Shown: one piece after another, positions 35,520-44,850 of the stretch | How positions within the stretch are numbered: the first letter of the stretch is position 1 | Layout: each line of letters begins with the position of its first letter | Position numbers and translations under genes: made by a program | Notes under the pieces: model-generated | What the model was told of the DNA's origin: nothing | What the model saw: only the letters and a program-made list of their open reading frames with translations | The model's database searches: none | NCBI RefSeq assembly: GCF_001766675.1 | Contig: NZ_MJLT01000006.1 | Span: 1 to 64,000, forward strand | DNA: 64,000 bases | Reading direction: 5' to 3' | Source of the DNA: Arthrobacter sp. SW1 | GTDB lineage: Bacteria; Actinomycetota; Actinomycetes; Actinomycetales; Micrococcaceae

Positions 35520-38210
35520 ATGGTGGATGAGCCCGGCACCGGCGTATATCCGGAATATTGGGAAGCCGATGTCGTGCTGCGTGACGGTGGAATCGCCCAC
35601 CTCCGGCCCATTTCGCCGGCTGACGCGGACGCCGTCCAGGCCTTCCACGCAGGCCAATCGCAGGCCTCCATCTACATGCGCTTCTTCAGCTACAAGGCCA
35701 GGCTGTCCAGCAAGGAACTGCGCCGTTTCACCGAGGTGGACCATGTGGACCGGGTGGCCTTCGTCATCACCATCAGCGGCGCGATCGTCGGCATCGGCCG
35801 CTATGACAGGCTGGACGATCCCGCCGAGGCGGAGGTCGCGTTCAACATTTCCGATTCGCAGCAGGGCCGGGGCATCGGTTCCATCCTGCTCGAACACCTT
35901 GCCGCGGCGGCCCGCGAAAACGGCATCCGGCGCTTCAGTGCCGAGGTCCTTCCCGAGAACAGCAAGATGCTGCGCGTCTTCGCCGACGCCGGGTACGAGC
36001 TCTCGCGGACCTTCGACGACGGCGTCGTGAGCGTCGAATTCAACATCGACCCCACCCGCAAATCGCTGGCCGTCATGGAGTCCCGCGAGCACCGCGCCGA
36101 GGCGCGCAGCGTACGGGACCTGCTGGCGCCGTCGTCGATCGCCGTGATCGGGGCCAGCCGCAAATGGGGGAGCATCGGCTACCAGTTGCTGGAACACATC
36201 ATCGAGGGCGGCTTCAGCGGCCAGGTGTTCGCCGTCAACCCGGAGGCGTTCGAGCTGGCCGGCATGAAGTCTTACGCCCGGATCGCCGACATCCCGGTCC
36301 CAGTGCAGCTGGCGGTCATCGCCGTGCCCGCCGAGGAAGTGCCGAAGGTGGTGGACGAATGCGCCGCCGCAGGCGTCAAGGGCCTGGTGGTCGCCACCGC
36401 CGGATACGCGGACGACGGCGAACGAGGGCTCCAGCGCCAACAGGAGCTGGTGCGCCAGGCCCGGGCGCACGGAATGCGGGTGATCGGGCCCGAATCCCTC
36501 GGCATCATCAACACCCACCCGGGCATCGCCCTGAACGCCTCCATGGCGCCGGCCCTGCCGCGGCGCGGCGGACTGGGCCTGTTCACCCAGTCGGCGGCGA
36601 TCGGCGTCTCCGTGTACGCTGCAGCGGTCCGGCGCGGGCTGGGGCTCTCGTCCTTCCTGTCGGCCGGCAACCGGGCGGACGTGTCCGGCAACGACGTCAT
36701 GCAGTTCTGGGAAGACGATCCGGACACCGCCGCCGTCGGGCTCTACCTGGAATCGATGGGCAATCCGCGCAAATTTTCCCGCCTGGCCCGGCGCCTGGCC
36801 CGCAGCAAAGCCGTGATCGTGGCGAAGTCCGACCTCACCGGGCTGAGCCTCCCGCCCGGGCACGTGGGCAGGACCACCATGGCCCCGCCGTCCGCGCTCG
36901 ACGCCATGATGCGCCAGTCCGGCGTGATCTCGGTGGAGACGGTGGAACAGCTCATGGACGTGGCGCAGATCGTCGCCAGCCAGCCGTTGCCAAAGGGGCC
37001 GGGCGTTGCCTTGGCCAGCAACTCCTCGGCGCTGGGCAAGGTGGTGGCCGATTCCGCCGGGCACCACGGTCTCCGCGTGGAACGCCTGCTCACCGGCATC
37101 GACCTGGACGCCGGAGCGTCGGTGTCCCTGGCGGCCCTGCGCAGCACCCTGCGGGAAACCCTCGCCGACGAAGACGTCCACGCCGCCATGGCCGCCATGA
37201 TCCCGGCCCGCAGCGTCTCCACCGAGGACGTCGCCCGCGTCCTTGCCGAATGCGCCGCCGAAAGCGGCAAACCCGTCATTGCGGCCTTCGGCGGCGTGCT
37301 GGACCCGGCCGCGCGGCTGGACGGGCTCCTGCCCGCCGATGCCGCCGATGCCGGAATTCCGTGCTACTCAAGCCCCGGCAACGCCGTGGCGGCGCTGTCC
37401 GCCGTCGTCGGCTATTCCGCCTGGCTGGGCAGGGAACAGGGACTTTTCGTCGAACCCGAGGGCTGCGATCCGGACGGCACGCGGGAGGAACTTGAACGGC
37501 TCCTGGCGCCCGTGCACGGCGAGCAGCTGCTCAAGCTCGACGCCGGGGACGCCGCCTCACTGCTGGCCCGCTACGGCATGGCGGTGGAACCGTCCACGGT
37601 CTTCGAGCACGACGACGACGCCGTCGCCGCCGCGGGGCGGCTGGGCTGGCCCGTGGTCCTGAAGACCACCGATCCGGCGCTGCGCCACCGCCTCGACCTG
37701 GGCGGGGTCCGGCTGGACATCGAGGACGCCGAATCCCTGCGCCGCAACATCGTGCAGATGCGCCGGGCCCTGAAGCCCTTCGGATCCCCGGCCCTCGAAG
37801 TCCAGGCCATGGCGCCGGTCGGCCAGGCCTGCACCTTCCGCGCCATCGAGGACCCGCTGCTCGGACCGGTGGTGTCTTTCGGGCTGGCCGGGGACGCCGT
37901 GAACCTCCTGGACGACTGGGCGCACCGGGTGCCGCCGCTTTCGGCAACCGACGTGCGGGACTTCATCCGCTCGCCCCGCGCCTCGGCGAAGCTGTTCGGC
38001 TACCAGGGGCTGCCCGCCGTCGACGTTGCCGCGCTGGAGGACCTGGCTGCGCGGCTGGCGCTGCTCAAGGACGAGCACCCGGAGATCGCGCTGGTGGAAT
38101 TCAACCCCGTGCTCGCCGGGCCGGAAGGTGCCCGCATCCTCGCTGCGGAAGTCTGGATCGGCAACGCCGCACAGCGGACGGACAGTGCCCGCCGGGCCAT
38201 GCGCCGCTGA
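35520..38210 (+). CDS. GNAT / NDP-forming acyl-CoA synthetase fusion (type II Pat-like protein acetyltransferase)
   Basis: An 896-aa three-part protein. A GNAT domain (about 15-190, QQGRGIGSILLEHL) comes first, then a CoA-binding and succinyl-CoA-ligase-like region (about 200-660, SSIAVIGASRKWGSIG), and last an ATP-grasp domain (about 670-890). GNAT in front of the synthetase region is the type II Pat layout described for Streptomyces lividans PatA, which acetylates acetyl-CoA synthetase. In E. coli PatZ the order is reversed. His448 (PPGHVGRTT) aligns with the phosphohistidine region of true ADP-forming acetyl-CoA synthetases, so synthetase activity cannot be excluded. The start at 35520 is set by TACGCT 6 nt upstream. 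Confidence 0.88.
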   Translation: MVDEPGTGVYPEYWEADVVLRDGGIAHLRPISPADADAVQAFHAGQSQASIYMRFFSYKARLSSKELRRFTEVDHVDRVAFVITISGAIVGIGRYDRLDDPAEAEVAFNISDSQQGRGIGSILLEHLAAAARENGIRRFSAEVLPENSKMLRVFADAGYELSRTFDDGVVSVEFNIDPTRKSLAVMESREHRAEARSVRDLLAPSSIAVIGASRKWGSIGYQLLEHIIEGGFSGQVFAVNPEAFELAGMKSYARIADIPVPVQLAVIAVPAEEVPKVVDECAAAGVKGLVVATAGYADDGERGLQRQQELVRQARAHGMRVIGPESLGIINTHPGIALNASMAPALPRRGGLGLFTQSAAIGVSVYAAAVRRGLGLSSFLSAGNRADVSGNDVMQFWEDDPDTAAVGLYLESMGNPRKFSRLARRLARSKAVIVAKSDLTGLSLPPGHVGRTTMAPPSALDAMMRQSGVISVETVEQLMDVAQIVASQPLPKGPGVALASNSSALGKVVADSAGHHGLRVERLLTGIDLDAGASVSLAALRSTLRETLADEDVHAAMAAMIPARSVSTEDVARVLAECAAESGKPVIAAFGGVLDPAARLDGLLPADAADAGIPCYSSPGNAVAALSAVVGYSAWLGREQGLFVEPEGCDPDGTREELERLLAPVHGEQLLKLDAGDAASLLARYGMAVEPSTVFEHDDDAVAAAGRLGWPVVLKTTDPALRHRLDLGGVRLDIEDAESLRRNIVQMRRALKPFGSPALEVQAMAPVGQACTFRAIEDPLLGPVVSFGLAGDAVNLLDDWAHRVPPLSATDVRDFIRSPRASAKLFGYQGLPAVDVAALEDLAARLALLKDEHPEIALVEFNPVLAGPEGARILAAEVWIGNAAQRTDSARRAMRR

Positions 38211-38250
38211 GGGTTAGGAAGTCCCGGACGGGATCTGTGAAAATGGGGGA

Positions 38251-38976
38251 ATGAGCCCGAAGTCCCCGATGTCTCCTTCCGGCCCGGCCTCCGCCGGGCA
38301 CCATGCGGCGCACAACCACAGCACGCAGGGGCAAAGCCTGGACCAGGCGCTGCAGCGGGCCGGTTTCTACCCCGTGCTGGTTGCCGACGTCGTGGACGAC
38401 GCCCTGGACGGCCGCGACTGCCTGGCCCACCTGGTGCACCTGGAAACGCACTTCGAGCGCGCCGAGGTCCGCCGCCATATCACCGTGCTGGTCCTCACCG
38501 AAGACATGCTGGTTATCACCCATGTTGACGACCAGCAGCTCGACGACGCCGGCGAGCAGATCGTCGCCCAGATCTCCACCGAGTCCGTTCCGGTGGCCCA
38601 GATCCGCTCCGTGGTGCTCAGCTACATGTATTCCCAGCCGCAGAATTACACGCCCGGCGACCCCGTCCGCGAACTCACCCTCTCGATTGCCTGGTCCGGC
38701 GGCCAGCGGCTCGACGTCGGCCCCGCCAGCTGCGGCGACCCGCAGTGCGAAGCGGACCACGGCTACACCGGCACCATCAGCCAGGAAGACATCGTGCTGC
38801 GGATCAGCTCCGAGGCCGACGGTCCGCGTGCCGTCCACGACGCCAAGGTCTTCGCGCGGGCGCTGCGGGCAGTCAACACCGGCACCATCGCCCCGGCCCC
38901 GCACGCCACCATCCCCGCGCCCCGTCCGCGCTCGGGCGTCTTCGGCAACCGCCTCAGCCGCGGACACCAGCGCTGA
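38251..38976 (+). CDS. DUF5998 family protein
   Basis: A 241-aa actinobacterial protein without known function. A His/Ser-rich N-terminal tail precedes the conserved core (QALQRAGFYPVLVADVVDDAL). A cysteine-containing loop, SCGDPQCEADHGYTG (about residues 160-174), could bind metal. The C-terminal tail is Pro/Arg-rich. No membrane segment is present. GGGGGA lies directly before the ATG, and GAAAAT may serve as a -10. The gene is followed after 2 nt by the phosphodiesterase-like gene, so they form one operon with thymidine kinase. Confidence 0.8.
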   Translation: MSPKSPMSPSGPASAGHHAAHNHSTQGQSLDQALQRAGFYPVLVADVVDDALDGRDCLAHLVHLETHFERAEVRRHITVLVLTEDMLVITHVDDQQLDDAGEQIVAQISTESVPVAQIRSVVLSYMYSQPQNYTPGDPVRELTLSIAWSGGQRLDVGPASCGDPQCEADHGYTGTISQEDIVLRISSEADGPRAVHDAKVFARALRAVNTGTIAPAPHATIPAPRPRSGVFGNRLSRGHQR

Positions 38977-38978
38977 GC

Positions 38979-40217
38979 ATGGAATTGTCGCAGCAGCCGG
39001 CACAGTCCGGACCCGTCGCCATGCCTTCAACGTCCGGCCACGCGGAGCTTCCCGCCGCGCCCCTTTACGGAAAACAATCCATCGCCGAAGTCCTCGGCAG
39101 CGCCGCCGCCAGCCTGGGCCTGCCCGGTTTCAGCAACATGCTGCAGTTGCCGCCCGCGCAGCGCGTCTGCGTGGTCCTGGCTGACGGTCTCGGCCGGAAC
39201 CTGCTGAAGAAGAAGGCCGCGCACACCCCGTTCCTGCGCTCCGTGGCTGCCGCCGGGCAGGGCCGGGTTCCGGTCTGGCTCGATTCCGCCTTCCCCTCCA
39301 CCACGGCGTCCTCCTTGGCCAGCCTCGGCACCGGCCGCACGCCGGGCGAGCACGGCATGGTGGGCTACGACGTCCTGGACCCGGCCCAGGACAAAGTCGT
39401 GAACCTGCTGGGGAACTGGGACGCCAAGGTGGATCCCCTGGAGTGGCAGCCTTTCCCATCGATCTTCGAACGGGCCGCCGAAGAGATCGACGTCGTGACG
39501 GTCAGCCTGCCGCAGTTCGGCCACTCGCCCATGACCCGTGCGGCCCTGCGCGGCAGCCGCTTCCTGGGCGGCACCTCGCTGCACGCCCGCACGGCCCTCG
39601 CCGCCGAAGCCATGGCCGGCGGCAACCGTTCCCTCATGTACTTCTACGTGAACGAACTCGACAAAGCCGGCCACCGCTACGGCTGCGGTTCCGAGCGCTG
39701 GGAGCACCAGCTCGAAGAACTCGACTCCACCGTCAAGCGGCTCTCCGCCACCCTCCCCGCAGGAACCACCATCCTGGTCACCGGTGACCACGGCATGCTG
39801 GACGTGCCCGAATCCCAGCGCCTGGACTACTCGGCGGATCCCGCCCTGATCGCCGGGGTCCGTCACACGGCCGGTGAACCCCGCATGGTGCACCTGTACA
39901 TGGAACCGGACGCGGGGGAGGCCGCTCGTGAGGCCATCCTGGACGCCTGGCGCCGCCGCTTCGGCGAACGGATCTGGGCCTTCACCCGTGAACAGGGCCT
40001 GGCCGCGGGACTCTTCGGCGCCCTCCGTCCCGAGGTGGCGCCGCGGATCGGTGACGTGATGATCGCCGCCCGCGACACCCTGGCCCTGTACGACACCCGC
40101 CGGGTCCGCCCCGCCGCCATGGAAGTGGTTGGCCAGCACGGTTCCCTGACCAAGCCCGAACGCGAAGTGCCCCTGCTGTGCTTCCCGGCGGCCGGATCGA
40201 AGCGCCGGCGTGGCTGA
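38979..40217 (+). CDS. Alkaline-phosphatase-superfamily nucleotide pyrophosphatase/phosphodiesterase
   Basis: A 412-aa two-metal hydrolase. The superfamily ligands are visible: Asp69 (LADGLG), nucleophile Thr108 (FPSTTASS), Asp228 and His232 (NELDKAGH), Asp270 and His271 (TGDHGM), and a late His in GQHGSL. The Thr nucleophile points to the nucleotide pyrophosphatase/phosphodiesterase branch. No signal peptide is found, so it is likely cytosolic, acting on nucleotides or phosphodiesters. The stop of DUF5998 is 2 nt upstream, and thymidine kinase overlaps its end by 8 bp. The linkage to a nucleoside kinase supports a nucleotide-related role, which is inference. Confidence 0.87.
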   Translation: MELSQQPAQSGPVAMPSTSGHAELPAAPLYGKQSIAEVLGSAAASLGLPGFSNMLQLPPAQRVCVVLADGLGRNLLKKKAAHTPFLRSVAAAGQGRVPVWLDSAFPSTTASSLASLGTGRTPGEHGMVGYDVLDPAQDKVVNLLGNWDAKVDPLEWQPFPSIFERAAEEIDVVTVSLPQFGHSPMTRAALRGSRFLGGTSLHARTALAAEAMAGGNRSLMYFYVNELDKAGHRYGCGSERWEHQLEELDSTVKRLSATLPAGTTILVTGDHGMLDVPESQRLDYSADPALIAGVRHTAGEPRMVHLYMEPDAGEAAREAILDAWRRRFGERIWAFTREQGLAAGLFGALRPEVAPRIGDVMIAARDTLALYDTRRVRPAAMEVVGQHGSLTKPEREVPLLCFPAAGSKRRRG

Positions 40218-40926
40218 GCTGGTCTTCTTCTCCGGAACCATGGACTGCGGCAAGTCCACCCTGGCGCTGCAGATGGATTACAACCACCGGGCGCGCGGCC
40301 GCGGCGGCATCCGTTTCAGCCGCAACGACCGCGCCGGCGAATCCGTGATCTCCAGCCGGCTCGGGCTGCGCAGCGATGCCGTCGAGGTCACCGACCGCAC
40401 GGACTTCTGGGAGGAGACCGTACGACGCCGGACCGGCGGCATGCGCGTCGACTACCTGATCTGCGATGAGGCCCAGTTCTACTCGCCGGAGCAGGTGGAG
40501 CAGCTCGCCCGCCTGGTGGACGAGATGGACGTTGACGTGTTCGCCTTCGGCATCACCACCGATTTCCGTGCCCGGCTCTTCCCCGGTTCCCAGCGGCTGG
40601 TGGAGCTGGCGGACCGGATCGAGGTCCTTCAGGTCCAAGCCCTGTGCTGGTGCGGCCGCCGCGCCACGCACAACGCCCGCACGGTGGACGGCATCATGGT
40701 GGTCACCGGTGCGCAGGTGGTCGTCGGGGACATCGCCGGCGACGACGGCCGGCCCGCGCCGGGCGACACCCCGGTGGTCGGGTACGAAACGTTGTGCCGC
40801 CGCCACTACATGCGCAGGGTCACCGCCCATGCCGCCGGGCTGATGGCCGGCCGGGAAGAGTCGCTCCCGTTCGAGCTCGATGCCTGCCTGTGGCAGGGCT
40901 CAGGAAAGCAGCAGCCGGGGAACTAG
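40210..40926 (+). CDS. tdk: Thymidine kinase (type II)
   Basis: A 238-aa thymidine salvage kinase of the TK1-like class. The P-loop GTMDCGKST is at residues 9-17. The Walker B-like and catalytic segment is LICDEAQFY, and the lasso/zinc part includes CWCGRRATHNAR and LCRRHY. The GTG start overlaps the previous gene by 8 bp, suggesting coupled translation. Its stop shares CTAG with the convergent sepH stop, so the two genes overlap by 4 bp tail to tail. Thymidine salvage here joins dut (43.5 kb) in thymidylate supply. Confidence 0.95.
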   Translation: MAELVFFSGTMDCGKSTLALQMDYNHRARGRGGIRFSRNDRAGESVISSRLGLRSDAVEVTDRTDFWEETVRRRTGGMRVDYLICDEAQFYSPEQVEQLARLVDEMDVDVFAFGITTDFRARLFPGSQRLVELADRIEVLQVQALCWCGRRATHNARTVDGIMVVTGAQVVVGDIAGDDGRPAPGDTPVVGYETLCRRHYMRRVTAHAAGLMAGREESLPFELDACLWQGSGKQQPGN

Positions 40927-42371
40927 TCGCCGCGGGTGCCGAAGACGATGTCGTCCCAGCTGGGAACGCTGGAGCGCTTGGGCCGTGCCGGCTGGCGCTC
41001 GGCGGGTGCCGCTTCCTTCGTATCGTTCTTCGCCGCGGGGGTTTCAGCATCAGGCTTGGCGGTTTGAGATGAGCTGCCGGATTCGCTTGCAGTGCCGCTT
41101 CCGGGTGAGGCATGCCGGGTCCAGGCACTCAGCGGGGTCCGGCGGCGCCGGGGTTCCTCGCTCTGGCGGCGGGATGCTCCACCGAGCAGTTCGTCCAATC
41201 CGGCACGCTGAGGGGCCCCGCTGGCGTCCTCGTCGCATTCGGTATCGAGGGCGGCCGTTTCCGGAACCTGGTCGTCAGCCGCGCTCTCGTCAACGTCGTC
41301 CCCGTCGGCCTTTGCGGGGGGATTGCCGAGCGCGCGCAAGGACGCGGGAACCACGGTGATTTCCCGGGTATCGGTGCTGACGCCCTCGTGCAGGTGGAGG
41401 GAATCGTCGTCGGAGTCGTCCCGGGAACCTTCCAGGACATCGGGGTTCAGGGAGGCGAGGCTCAGGCGCGCCACGGGGCGGGTTTCCTGCGCATCTTCGG
41501 CTGCAGAGTCGTCGTCGAGGTCTTCGTCCCGCGGGTGGGCGGCCGGAACTCCGCCGCCCAGCAACAGGGCGAGGGCGTCGTCGCCGTCCTCATCGATGCC
41601 CAGCCGCTGGCCGCGGCGCAGCCGGAGCATGTCCAGCAGACCGTCGGCGTCCGGGCCGGTGGAACCTTCGCCTTCGTCGGCGTCGGTCTCGAAGTCGAAA
41701 GGCCGGTCGGCGACGGCGGACAGCCGGCGGGCGGGCAAAGGGCCGTCCAGCGGCTCCAGTTCGCTGAGCTGCTGCGCCCAGCGGTTGGCGTTCTGCAGCG
41801 TTTTGCGGCCCGGGGTGAAGGTCCACATTGCCGGCGGTTCCTCGCCGATGCTGGCCGGCGCGCCGGTGTTCGGTTCGAAGCGCGCCACCACGGTCCACGT
41901 GCCGTCGTTGCGGCGCCAGGAGTCCCACTCAACGGTGGCGGGGTCGATGCCGTGGGCTGACAGCCGGTGGTTCACCATGTCGTCCAGGCTGGCCGGGGCA
42001 TCGCCGAACGCGGCCCGGTAGGCATCGTGGCCCGGAGACGGAGAAGCGACCTCCACCTTGCGGGCCTGCTGTGCGATGTATTCGCGTTCGGCAAGAACGG
42101 GGCCTTCGTAGCGCTGGACGTTGGCGAGGGGGAGGCCGGAGAGTTCGGCGACGTCGGCGGCGCTGGCGCCGGAACGGATGCGGGCCTGGATGTCGCGGGG
42201 AGACATGGCGACGGGTGCGATCGAGGCGCGGGCGGCCACCTGGGCGGGTGTGCGGCTGGCAGCTACACGCAGTGCTTCGTCGATCGGCAGCTGGAACATT
42301 TCGCCGCCGCTTCCGCTCAGCAGGAGATGTCCGCCGTCGTCATGGACGCCAACAAGCCGTAGTTCCCGCAT
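40923..42371 (-). CDS. sepH: SepH, FtsZ-interacting cell-division regulator (DUF3071)
   Basis: SepH binds FtsZ and stimulates its assembly during septation in Streptomyces and mycobacteria. It is 482 aa here. The N-terminal DUF3071 part (MRELRLVGVHDDGGHLLL) includes a helix-turn-helix-like stretch (SPRDIQARIRSGASAADVAELSG). The C-terminal half is acidic and disordered, ending in the conserved short motif PSWDDIVFG. The start at 42371 is chosen because GGAGG lies 5 nt upstream; earlier in-frame ATGs at 42386 and 42401 are worse placed. It is convergent with tdk and divergent from the DUF4193 gene. Confidence 0.93.
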   Translation of the reverse strand: MRELRLVGVHDDGGHLLLSGSGGEMFQLPIDEALRVAASRTPAQVAARASIAPVAMSPRDIQARIRSGASAADVAELSGLPLANVQRYEGPVLAEREYIAQQARKVEVASPSPGHDAYRAAFGDAPASLDDMVNHRLSAHGIDPATVEWDSWRRNDGTWTVVARFEPNTGAPASIGEEPPAMWTFTPGRKTLQNANRWAQQLSELEPLDGPLPARRLSAVADRPFDFETDADEGEGSTGPDADGLLDMLRLRRGQRLGIDEDGDDALALLLGGGVPAAHPRDEDLDDDSAAEDAQETRPVARLSLASLNPDVLEGSRDDSDDDSLHLHEGVSTDTREITVVPASLRALGNPPAKADGDDVDESAADDQVPETAALDTECDEDASGAPQRAGLDELLGGASRRQSEEPRRRRTPLSAWTRHASPGSGTASESGSSSQTAKPDAETPAAKNDTKEAAPAERQPARPKRSSVPSWDDIVFGTRGD

Positions 42372-42603
42372 CAAATCCTCCACCATGGCCTTTTCCGACA
42401 TTCGAAACTCTGCCACCAGCACGGGGCAATTCCTACTAGGCCAAAGGGCGTGCCGCGAATTTCCACGCATTCCGGGGCCTTGGGGGAGTGCGGGCACAAA
42501 AGCGGATGCCCCTGCGTTACATACGTAAGCCAGCGGGCCGGTGCCCGCGGCGGCACGGTGGAATGCACCATGCAAGTCAACGCAACGCAGCAAAGAAGGG
42601 ACC

Positions 42604-42903
42604 ATGGCAACGGATTACGATGCCCCGCGCAAGACCGAAGAGGACGCGGGCGAGGAGTCCATCGAAGAGCTCAAGACCCGCCGGACGGAGAAATCCTCCG
42701 CCGCGGTCGACATTGACGAAAGTGACCTGGCAGACGCTTTCGAGCTGCCCGGGGCCGACCTGTCGAACGAGGAACTTCAGATCCAGGTCCTTCCGGCGCA
42801 GGCCGACGAGTTCACCTGTGCCAACTGCTTCCTGGTGAAGCACCGTTCCCAGATCGCCTTGGAAAAGGACGGAAAGCTGTACTGCCTGGAGTGCGAAGGC
42901 TAG
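42604..42903 (+). CDS. DUF4193 family zinc-ribbon protein
   Basis: A 99-aa acidic protein widespread in Actinobacteria. The C-terminal CANC...CLEC pairs (about residues 77-80 and 95-98) form a probable zinc ribbon. The first 55 residues are rich in Asp, Glu and Lys. The ATG at 42604 is supported by GAAGGGA. Its role is unknown. The neighbourhood DUF4193, DUF3093, dut, DUF3710 is conserved in mycobacteria and streptomycetes. It converges on the DUF3093 gene with a 7-nt gap. Confidence 0.88.
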   Translation: MATDYDAPRKTEEDAGEESIEELKTRRTEKSSAAVDIDESDLADAFELPGADLSNEELQIQVLPAQADEFTCANCFLVKHRSQIALEKDGKLYCLECEG

Positions 42904-42910
42904 CGCCTCG

Positions 42911-43405
42911 CTACGCCGTGGGTGCGGCCAGCGCCTTGAGCAGCTCGTCCGGACGGCGGGTCGAGGTGAGCCAGTAGGGGGTGCGGTCCTCGGGATCGTT
43001 GACCGGGATGCGTACCACGGGGTCGATCCAGCCGCGGATGCACAGGAAAGCGAGGCCGTTGAGCCGGGTACCGCGCTCCGCGGTGGCTTCGTCCTTGCGG
43101 AACGCTTCGGCCTGGCCCAGCAGCGCGCGCGGAATGCTCGCCCGGCCCACCTGCAGGGAATCCCGGCGGACGACGATCGCAGGCGTGGAGAGCAGCAGCA
43201 GGACCGTCATGATCCCGGCGAGCACCAGGGCCGCGATGATGCCCGCGAGGGCGCTGATCGGAGCGAAGACCAGGATGCCCGCGCCGGACAGGCCGGCGAC
43301 GATCAGCCAGATCCATACCGAAGGCCATAGCTTCTCCGAGAACAGGACGTCGGATCCGTTCAGGGGCTGGCCGGGCATGGGTGAGGAGGCGGTCGCTTCA
43401 GGCAT
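42911..43405 (-). CDS. DUF3093 family membrane protein
   Basis: A 164-aa protein with two adjacent membrane helices (about residues 29-51 and 53-75) followed by a soluble domain with RVGRASIPRALLG-like and RTPYWLTSTRRPDEL segments. This layout is the DUF3093 pattern, and the family has no assigned function. It is divergent from dut with 100 nt between. No ribosome binding site is obvious. Confidence 0.87.
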   Translation of the reverse strand: MPEATASSPMPGQPLNGSDVLFSEKLWPSVWIWLIVAGLSGAGILVFAPISALAGIIAALVLAGIMTVLLLLSTPAIVVRRDSLQVGRASIPRALLGQAEAFRKDEATAERGTRLNGLAFLCIRGWIDPVVRIPVNDPEDRTPYWLTSTRRPDELLKALAAPTA

Positions 43406-43491
43406 GGCTCCAGCTTATCCCTCCGCCTGCCGGCCTCCGGACCCGCACCTGCCTGCGCGGACCGCGCGGCATCCGGGCAGCCTCTGGAGGC

Positions 43492-43497
43492 TAGAAT
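43492..43497 (+). promoter_or_regulatory. -10 box of dut
   Basis: TAGAAT, close to consensus, ends 8 nt before the GTG start of dut. The transcript should have no leader or a very short one. Confidence 0.5.
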
Positions 43498-43505
43498 GAA
43501 GCATT

Positions 43506-44018
43506 GTGAGCCAGGAGTCAGCAGTCATTAGCCCAGAAGAAGCTTCCGCCGAATACGGCGCCCCGACCCTCCGGGTCGAACTGAAAATGCTCGACGACGG
43601 CCTGGAAGCGCCGTCGTACGCGCACCCGGGCGATGCGGGTGCGGACCTCCGCGCCCGTGAGGACGTCACCCTCGCCCCCGGCGAGCGGAAACTCGTGCCC
43701 ACGGGAGTATCGATCGGGCTGCCCAACGGCTACGTCGCGCTGATCCACCCGCGCTCGGGCCTCGCCACGAAGCACGGACTCACCGTGGTCAACGCCCCCG
43801 GAACCGTCGACGCCGGGTACCGTGGTGAAATCGCCGTGACCCTGCTCAATACCGACCAGAGCCATCCGATCGAGCTCAAGCGCGGCGACCGGATCGCCCA
43901 GATGGTGATCCAGCGCGTGGAATACGCCGGCTTCGTCCAGGTGGAGGAGCTGTCGGAAACTGTGCGCGGGGCCGGCGGATTCGGCTCCACCGGCGGGTTT
44001 TCAAGCGCCAGGCCCTAA
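43506..44018 (+). CDS. dut: dUTP diphosphatase (dUTPase)
   Basis: A trimeric dUTPase, 170 aa, which hydrolyses dUTP to dUMP, protecting DNA from uracil and feeding thymidylate synthesis. All five motifs are present: DAGADL, PRSGLA, the uracil-binding NAPGTVDAGYRGEI, RIAQMVI, and the C-terminal GGFGSTGG that closes over the substrate. The GTG start carries a 15-residue extension before the core. A near-perfect -10 lies 8 nt upstream. The next gene starts 85 nt downstream. Confidence 0.97.
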   Translation: MSQESAVISPEEASAEYGAPTLRVELKMLDDGLEAPSYAHPGDAGADLRAREDVTLAPGERKLVPTGVSIGLPNGYVALIHPRSGLATKHGLTVVNAPGTVDAGYRGEIAVTLLNTDQSHPIELKRGDRIAQMVIQRVEYAGFVQVEELSETVRGAGGFGSTGGFSSARP

Positions 44019-44103
44019 GGACGCAGGCAGGCACGCCGCCCCGCGGGCATGACGGCAGGGCGCGGCCGGCCGGGGGATCGACCACAACAAAGGAGAGGAC
44101 CCA

Positions 44104-44850
44104 ATGTTTTTTGGGCGCGGTAAGAAGTCCAAAGACGTCCGCCCGGACGCGGCGGACCAGGACACGGCGGACCGGGACGAGGCCGCTGCGGCCGACGGCG
44201 GCGCCGCGGAAACCACGACGGCCAAGGGGGACTTCCGGGTCGCCAAAGGCCCGTGGGATGTGTCCGAGATCGACAGCCAGGAGGGCTACCTCGATCTTGG
44301 CGCCCTGCTGATCCAGCCGGTCGAAGGCCTCCAGCTGCGCCTGGAAGTCGAGGAAGCCAGCCAGCGCGTGGTTGCGGTGACCATGGACCTCCACGGTTCA
44401 AGCCTGCAGCTGCAGGCGTTCGCCGCCCCGCGCTCCGAGGGCCTCTGGGGCGAAATCCGCGAACAGATTGCAGAATCCGTCGCCAGCCAGGGCGGCGAAA
44501 CCGAAGAAATCGACGGCACCTTCGGCCCGGAACTCGTGGCGAAGCTGCCCAGCGAAACCGCCCAGGGACTCCAGGGCTTCCGCGCCGCCCGCTTCATGGG
44601 CGTCGACGGCCCGCGTTGGTTCCTTCGCGGCGTGATCGGTGGAGCTGCCGCCCTCGAACGTGACCAGGCTGCCGGGCTCGAAGAGCTCTTCCGCCGGGTC
44701 GTCGTCGTCCGCGGGGACAATCCGATGCCGCCCCGCGAGCTCCTCCAGCTCCGCCTGCCCAAGGACGCCGTCGCGGCAGGCCAGGACGGCACCCCCGCCC
44801 CCGGCCTGGCACAGCCCGAACGCGGACCGGAGATCACCGAGATTGGTTGA
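44104..44850 (+). CDS. DUF3710 family protein
   Basis: A 248-aa actinobacterial protein. A basic start (FFGRGKKSKD) and an acidic Ala-rich stretch precede the conserved core (GPWDVSEIDSQEGYLDLGAL and GPRWFLRGVIGG). No membrane helices or known catalytic motifs are present. AAAGGAGAGG lies just before the ATG. The family is always found near dut; function is unassigned. Its last codons overlap the start of the OB-fold gene, indicating coupled translation. Confidence 0.87.
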   Translation: MFFGRGKKSKDVRPDAADQDTADRDEAAAADGGAAETTTAKGDFRVAKGPWDVSEIDSQEGYLDLGALLIQPVEGLQLRLEVEEASQRVVAVTMDLHGSSLQLQAFAAPRSEGLWGEIREQIAESVASQGGETEEIDGTFGPELVAKLPSETAQGLQGFRAARFMGVDGPRWFLRGVIGGAAALERDQAAGLEELFRRVVVVRGDNPMPPRELLQLRLPKDAVAAGQDGTPAPGLAQPERGPEITEIG

